From assembly GCA_044232905.1 (NCBI GenBank), contig JBIIKZ010000009.1:1-56095 (forward strand): a stretch of 56,095 nt of DNA, in the 5' to 3' direction. The position numbers and the translations under genes were made by a program. How positions within the stretch are numbered: the stretch's first letter is position 1; the number at the start of each line of letters is the position of its first letter. This stretch comes from CANHVK01 sp044232905 (GTDB taxonomy: Bacteria > Bacteroidota > Bacteroidia > Flavobacteriales_D > Crocinitomicaceae). Under the pieces are notes generated by a model. The model was not told the DNA's origin, ran no database searches, and saw nothing but the letters and a program-made list of their open reading frames with translations. Positions 51,659 through 56,095 of this stretch are shown here, in pieces.

Positions 51659-52888
51659 ATGAAAAAACTATTTGAAGCATTTGAAAAACCGAATCTTTCC
51701 GATTGGAAGTCACAGTTAATCAAAGAATTAAAATCTGAAAACACCTCCGACCCCACTGCTTTTAAAAACGAAATAGAGGAACTCACTTTTACCGATATTT
51801 ATACTGCTAATATAGAAATTTTGAGTTATAAAAAACCAACAACAAACGATTGGAAAATTGGCGTAGAAATTCAGGTTAGTAATGAAAAAACAGCAAATCA
51901 AATTGCGTTACTCCAATTAAATTTAGGAGCAAATGCTATAAACTTTGATGTAACGCAACTTCAAAATATTCAACTTTCAGTCTTACTCGCGAATATTGAA
52001 ATTGCATATATTTATAGCTATTTCATAACAAAAGACGAAGAACAAACCGCTTTAATTCGTACTTGGTTTGCGGATAAGTCTCCGTTATTTTTACAAGTAA
52101 ATTCCCACCAAAATACCGTAAATTCGTATTTAGTGAATGCTATCGGCGGAAATATAAAGCAATCATTAGCATACGCATTAGCAAAAGGAAAAAATTTACT
52201 TGCTAAAAATCCAAACGAACCAATCCATTTCACCTTTGGAATTGGTCCCAATTTCCTCTTGGAAATTGCAAAGTTTAGAGCATTTCAAGTGCTTTGGCAT
52301 AAAATAAAAACAGCATATTCATCCTCTGCTAAAACCTATATTACTGCTAAAACAGGCTTTATAAATAAATCCTTACAAGACCCATATACAAACCTACTTC
52401 GACAAACTACAGAAGGTCTATCCGCTGTATTAAGTGGTGTTGATCAACTAATCATTCAACCATATGATTTGCTTGCCACAGCGGGAAGCTGCCCTTTTTC
52501 AGAGCGAATGGCGATAAATATATCTTTAATATTAAAGGATGAGGCCGAAATAAATCAACTCGTAGATCCTTTAGAAGGCAGTCTCATTATTGAAAAATAT
52601 ACGACAAAGCTAGCAGATGAAGCGTGGAAATTGTTTCAAGCAATTGAAGAAAAGGGAGGTATCAATACTTCAGCTACAGAAGCTTATCTAACAACTGAAA
52701 TTGCGCGTGTACGTTCTAAAAGCATACAAAACGTATTGGAGAAAAAACAAGTTTTGGTGGGAATAAATAACTATTTCAACCCAGATCTTTCAAACACAAC
52801 CTGGAAAGAAGTAGAAGAAACTTTTATGGGCATGCATCCTTTGATTTTGGAAAAGGAATTCGAAAATAGACCGTCTGAAAATTTGTAA
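51659..52888 (+). CDS. mutA: methylmalonyl-CoA mutase small (beta) subunit
   Basis: A 409-residue partner of the catalytic large subunit. It keeps a degenerate mutase TIM barrel (about 20-385; for example the FTFGIGPNFLLEIAKFRAFQVLW stretch, of which IGPNFLLEIAKFRAFQ is the most alike, and LLATAGSCPFSERMAINISL) and IDPLEGSLIIE-like VDPLEGSLIIEKYT. It ends where the B12-binding domain would start, so that domain is absent; small subunits do not bind cobalamin productively. The ATG at 51659 follows a good -7 box. The large subunit starts 4 nt after its stop. Confidence 0.9.
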   Translation: MKKLFEAFEKPNLSDWKSQLIKELKSENTSDPTAFKNEIEELTFTDIYTANIEILSYKKPTTNDWKIGVEIQVSNEKTANQIALLQLNLGANAINFDVTQLQNIQLSVLLANIEIAYIYSYFITKDEEQTALIRTWFADKSPLFLQVNSHQNTVNSYLVNAIGGNIKQSLAYALAKGKNLLAKNPNEPIHFTFGIGPNFLLEIAKFRAFQVLWHKIKTAYSSSAKTYITAKTGFINKSLQDPYTNLLRQTTEGLSAVLSGVDQLIIQPYDLLATAGSCPFSERMAINISLILKDEAEINQLVDPLEGSLIIEKYTTKLADEAWKLFQAIEEKGGINTSATEAYLTTEIARVRSKSIQNVLEKKQVLVGINNYFNPDLSNTTWKEVEETFMGMHPLILEKEFENRPSENL

Positions 52889-52892
52889 AAAA

Positions 52893-54968
52893 ATGAAAAA
52901 CATAGATTTCACAAAAACCGATTGGAAAGACTTACCAACTTCAAATCCGGTAATCAAACCATATACACACCCTGAACACATTGGATTCAAGTCAGGTATT
53001 GCGCCATTTTTAGGCGGACCCTATGCATCCATGTACCGTTCTCGTCCTTGGACAATACGACAATACGCAGGATTTTCAACGGCTGAAGAATCAAACGCAT
53101 TTTATCAACGCAATTTAGCAGCTGGACAAAAAGGACTTTCGGTTGCCTTTGATTTGGCCACACATCGCGGATACGATTCAGACCATCCGCGCGTTACTGG
53201 AGATGTTGGAAAAGCAGGAGTAGCAATTGACTCTGTTTTAGACATGAAAGTATTATTTGACCAAATTCCATTGGATCAAATGTCTGTTTCTATGACAATG
53301 AATGGTGCAGTAATTCCAATTTTAGCATTCTATATTGTTGCTGCAGAAGAACAAGGGGTAAAACAAGAATTACTTTCAGGAACAATTCAAAATGACATCT
53401 TGAAAGAATTTATGGTGCGTAACACTTACATTTATCCACCAACTCCATCCATGCGGATTATCGCGGATATTTTTGCATATACGACTAAATATATGCCGAA
53501 ATTCAACTCAATATCCATTTCTGGTTACCACATGCATGAAGCTGGTGCAACCGCTGCACAAGAACTAGCATATACACTTGCCGACGGATTAGAGTATTTA
53601 CGCGCTGGAATTAATGTAGGTTTGGATATTGACGATTTTGCACCACGTTTAAGTTTCTTTTGGGGAATCGGTATGAAACCAATGGTAGAGATTGCCAAAT
53701 TGCGCGCTGGAAGATTGTTATGGGCGAAAATTGTAAAAGAATTCAACCCTAAAAAAGAAAAATCGATGGCATTGCGAACACACTGCCAAACATCCGGTTG
53801 GAGTTTAACCGAACAAGACCCATTCAATAATGTTACCCGTACTTGTATCGAAGCATTAGCAGCAGTACTAGGAGGAACGCAATCGTTACATACAAATTCA
53901 TTGGATGAAGCGATTGCTTTACCGACAGATTTTTCAGCTAGAATCGCGCGAAACACACAAATCTATTTACAGGAAGAAATTGGAATTACCGGAATTATTG
54001 ACCCAAGCGAAGGAAGTTATACCATTGAAACTTTAACGGAAACACTTTGTCAAGAGGCTTGGGAATTAATTGAAGAAGTAGAAACTTTGGGTGGAATGAC
54101 AAAAGCAATAGAGGCAGGCATTCCTAAAATGCGTATTGAGGAAGCAGCTACAGCAAAACAAGCGCGTATAGATGGTGAGGAAGACATAATTATTGGAGTA
54201 AACCGTTACCAACTCGAAAAAGAAGAACCAATTGAAACTTTGGAAATCAATAATGATTCGGTTCGAATTCAACAAATAGAACAACTTAACAAATTGAAAA
54301 GCGAAAGAAATACCACGCTAGTCCAAGAAAGTCTTTTAGCCATCGAAAAAATTGCGCAAACAGGCGATGGTAATTTGTTGGATGCAGCAATTATTTGTGC
54401 ACGAAATAGAGCAACATTAGGAGAAATTTCAGATGCATTGGAACGTGTTTTTGGAAGATACCAAGCTAAAATACATTCGATTCAAGGCGTATACGCAAAA
54501 GGAGTTATGAAAAATGAAGATTTTAAGAAAGCAATTTCCTTAGCGGATAAATTCGCGCACTTAGAAGGAAGAAGACCACGAATTATGGTCGCAAAAATGG
54601 GGCAAGATGGCCACGATCGAGGAGCTAAAATTATTGCTACCTCCTTCGCGGATATGGGGTTTGATGTAGATATCAGCCCTTTATTTCAAACACCGCAAGA
54701 AGTAGCCAAACAAGCGATTGAGAATGATGTGCATATACTTGGTATTAGCTCATTAGCAGCAGGACATAAAACCTTAATCCCAGCAGTTATTGAAGAATTA
54801 AAGGCAAATGGAAGAGCTGATATTATGGTTATCGCCGGAGGAGTAATCCCAGCAAAAGATTATGATTTCTTATATGAAAAAGGAGTTTTTGGAGTTTTTG
54901 GTCCAGGTACTAAAATTCCTACTGCAGCCATTGCAATACTAGAATTGTTGATAAAGAGTGTGGAATAA
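52893..54968 (+). CDS. mutB: methylmalonyl-CoA mutase large (alpha, catalytic) subunit
   Basis: A 691-residue adenosylcobalamin enzyme that interconverts succinyl-CoA and (R)-methylmalonyl-CoA, linking propionate metabolism to the TCA cycle. The mutase barrel has YASMYRSRPWTIRQYAGFST (about 45-64) and VAFDLATHRGYDSDHP. The C-terminal B12 domain has the base-off DxHxxG motif (Asp572, His574, Gly577 in GQDGHDRGAK), then SSLAAGHKTLIP and VIAGGVIPAKDYDFL. All key motifs are intact. It lies 4 nt after the small subunit. No epimerase or MeaB/ArgK chaperone gene is in the window. Confidence 0.97.
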   Translation: MKNIDFTKTDWKDLPTSNPVIKPYTHPEHIGFKSGIAPFLGGPYASMYRSRPWTIRQYAGFSTAEESNAFYQRNLAAGQKGLSVAFDLATHRGYDSDHPRVTGDVGKAGVAIDSVLDMKVLFDQIPLDQMSVSMTMNGAVIPILAFYIVAAEEQGVKQELLSGTIQNDILKEFMVRNTYIYPPTPSMRIIADIFAYTTKYMPKFNSISISGYHMHEAGATAAQELAYTLADGLEYLRAGINVGLDIDDFAPRLSFFWGIGMKPMVEIAKLRAGRLLWAKIVKEFNPKKEKSMALRTHCQTSGWSLTEQDPFNNVTRTCIEALAAVLGGTQSLHTNSLDEAIALPTDFSARIARNTQIYLQEEIGITGIIDPSEGSYTIETLTETLCQEAWELIEEVETLGGMTKAIEAGIPKMRIEEAATAKQARIDGEEDIIIGVNRYQLEKEEPIETLEINNDSVRIQQIEQLNKLKSERNTTLVQESLLAIEKIAQTGDGNLLDAAIICARNRATLGEISDALERVFGRYQAKIHSIQGVYAKGVMKNEDFKKAISLADKFAHLEGRRPRIMVAKMGQDGHDRGAKIIATSFADMGFDVDISPLFQTPQEVAKQAIENDVHILGISSLAAGHKTLIPAVIEELKANGRADIMVIAGGVIPAKDYDFLYEKGVFGVFGPGTKIPTAAIAILELLIKSVE

Positions 54969-55021
54969 ATTATTTCAATTTAATTGTCTTGGGTAATTTT
55001 GAATTTTAAAAAGCAAAAACG

Positions 55022-55744
55022 ATGCAAAAAGCAATAGTACTAGTATTTATTCTATTTTCTATTAACACACTTAAAGCACAACCTCCTTTATATAGTGATT
55101 TATTCACGTTATATGTAGGAAACGATTATAAAAAATTGGTTGATAAAGCACAGAAATATGCCTTAAAACCTGAAACAAAAAACGATGCTATACCGTACGT
55201 TTATCTTTCTAAAGCCTTATTTAAAATCTCTAAGCAAAAGAATAAAGAGTCAAAATACAAGGACGCCTTCGAACAAAGCATTGTATGTTTAGCAAAATGT
55301 ATTGAAAAAGACGTTACAAAAGAAATGTATGATAAGGAAGTAGAATTCTACCTTGAAATGAAAGAAACTTTAATCGAACATATCCTAGAAGAATTTAAAG
55401 ATAAGAATTATAAAAAAGCACTGGAATTCAACACGAAATTAAAGTCTTTATATGCGGAAGACATTTCGGTAATACTTATGGACGGCGCTTTAAAAAAATT
55501 CACAAAAGATCTTCCTGGAGCGATGATTGTTTGGAACGAAAATCAAAATTCTTTGGAACGTCTAACTAATCTGGCTTATTTCACAGAAAAGGAGAAAGAA
55601 TTTCTTAAAACAGCGGTTATTCAAACTATTGAAGGGTTAAAAAGTGTTAAACAACCTGAACGCGCAAGAAATATTGGATTAAAAGCCAATACATGGTTTG
55701 GAAATGAAGAAGATTTTAAAGCAGTTTTTGAAACTATTAAGTAA
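55022..55744 (+). CDS. exported TPR-like hypothetical protein
   Basis: A 240-residue protein with a signal peptide (MQKAIVLVFILFSINTLKAQ), so it should reach the periplasm. The mature part is helical, with TPR-like helix pairs (for example DAIPYVYLSKALFKISKQKN and KNYKKALEFNTKLKSLYAED). I do not recognise a named family. It lies 53 nt after the mutase operon and on the same strand, but no function links them. Its stop directly abuts the stop of the last minus-strand gene. Confidence 0.72.
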   Translation: MQKAIVLVFILFSINTLKAQPPLYSDLFTLYVGNDYKKLVDKAQKYALKPETKNDAIPYVYLSKALFKISKQKNKESKYKDAFEQSIVCLAKCIEKDVTKEMYDKEVEFYLEMKETLIEHILEEFKDKNYKKALEFNTKLKSLYAEDISVILMDGALKKFTKDLPGAMIVWNENQNSLERLTNLAYFTEKEKEFLKTAVIQTIEGLKSVKQPERARNIGLKANTWFGNEEDFKAVFETIK

Positions 55745-56092
55745 TTACCTCTTTTTGTATAATTTCAATATGCTTGTATTCAATGGAATTAACTGATATT
55801 TTTTCGGAATTTCATTTTCAGAATCATCTTCAAGATTAACCATGTAAAATTTATTTTTAATCTCAGAATCACATCTTAAACTAATAAAATTCATTCGATA
55901 GAAGTACGCATGAATAGAAAAATCATCACTCATTGAAATCGGTGAATCAATTACCACTCCTTTTTTAAGGTATTTACTGATCACTTCAATGTCTTTTACA
56001 GTTTTTTCATCTTTACCATACTTAGAAATTGATGAAATTACAAGTATACATCCAACTAATAAGATTGTAATCGAAACAAATTTTAAAATCAT
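55745..56092 (-). CDS. hypothetical membrane-anchored protein at the right edge
   Basis: A 115-residue protein with one N-terminal hydrophobic segment (MILKFVSITILLVGCILVISS), either a membrane anchor or a lipoprotein-like signal around LVGC (Cys15). A soluble, Lys/Asp-rich domain follows, ending LYKKR. The ATG at 56092 is 3 bases from the window end, so a longer upstream start cannot be excluded. I recognise no family. It converges exactly on the TPR-like gene. Confidence 0.6.
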   Translation of the reverse strand: MILKFVSITILLVGCILVISSISKYGKDEKTVKDIEVISKYLKKGVVIDSPISMSDDFSIHAYFYRMNFISLRCDSEIKNKFYMVNLEDDSENEIPKKYQLIPLNTSILKLYKKR

Positions 56093-56095
56093 TGA

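Overview
The window is low-GC DNA from a member of the Bacteroidota, most likely of the order Flavobacteriales. Several things point there. Promoter -7 boxes follow TAnnTTTG rather than TATAAT. There is a TonB-dependent receptor with an N-terminal carboxypeptidase-like domain. A secreted protein carries a type 9 secretion (T9SS) C-terminal sorting signal. The window also holds a Bacteroidota-type heptaprenyl/geranylgeranyl-glyceryl phosphate synthase, DUF349 and FISUMP proteins, and short intergenic repeats of kinds that are common in this phylum. Nothing looks like a phage, an IS element, an integron or a CRISPR array, so this is core-like chromosome. I cannot place it more finely than order.

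Layout. 1-7.8 kb (minus): a very large secreted protein, cut by the left edge, and its upstream TonB-dependent receptor. 8.0-11.3 kb: phosphopantetheinyl transferase, prenylglyceryl phosphate synthase, a rhomboid protease, a SixA-like phosphatase, RNase P RNA (rnpB) and tRNA-Phe(GAA). 11.3-14.6 kb (plus): coaX, an outer-membrane protein, lptC, a small membrane protein and rnhA. 14.6-20.1 kb: a degenerate glutamine-amidotransferase-like protein, lipoprotein and hypothetical genes, pepP, an alpha/beta hydrolase, a HEAT-like protein and a TerC protein. 20.2-29.1 kb: a minus operon (PASTA protein, T9SS cargo, RluD-type pseudouridine synthase, OmpA/PD40 protein), then ddl and dacB, which face each other.

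29.3-39.0 kb is one tightly overlapping plus operon for exopolysaccharide or capsule: GT4 glycosyltransferase, Wza-like export lipoprotein, Wzc-like tyrosine autokinase, rfbC, WecA/MraY-like transferase and a lytic transglycosylase, ending in uvrA. 39.1-45.5 kb has a LOG-family protein, a membrane protein, a DUF349 protein, a PfkB kinase, an orphan histidine kinase and a small membrane protein. This stretch is sprinkled with a family of hairpin repeats. 45.7-48.6 kb is gcvP. 48.9-51.0 kb has a secreted MORN-like protein, a FISUMP protein and a convergent LuxR-type response regulator that has lost its phosphoacceptor aspartate. 51.1-56.1 kb has a metal-binding lipoprotein, both subunits of methylmalonyl-CoA mutase and two hypothetical proteins.

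The common theme is the cell envelope: peptidoglycan (ddl, dacB, PASTA protein, lytic transglycosylase, OmpA protein), LPS export (lptC), exopolysaccharide, and T9SS/TonB surface proteins, set among housekeeping metabolism (coaX, gcvP, methylmalonyl-CoA mutase). The least ordinary signals are the degenerate receiver and amidotransferase domains, the GY hexanucleotide repeat that forms the tyrosine tail of the autokinase, and the clustered hairpin repeats.
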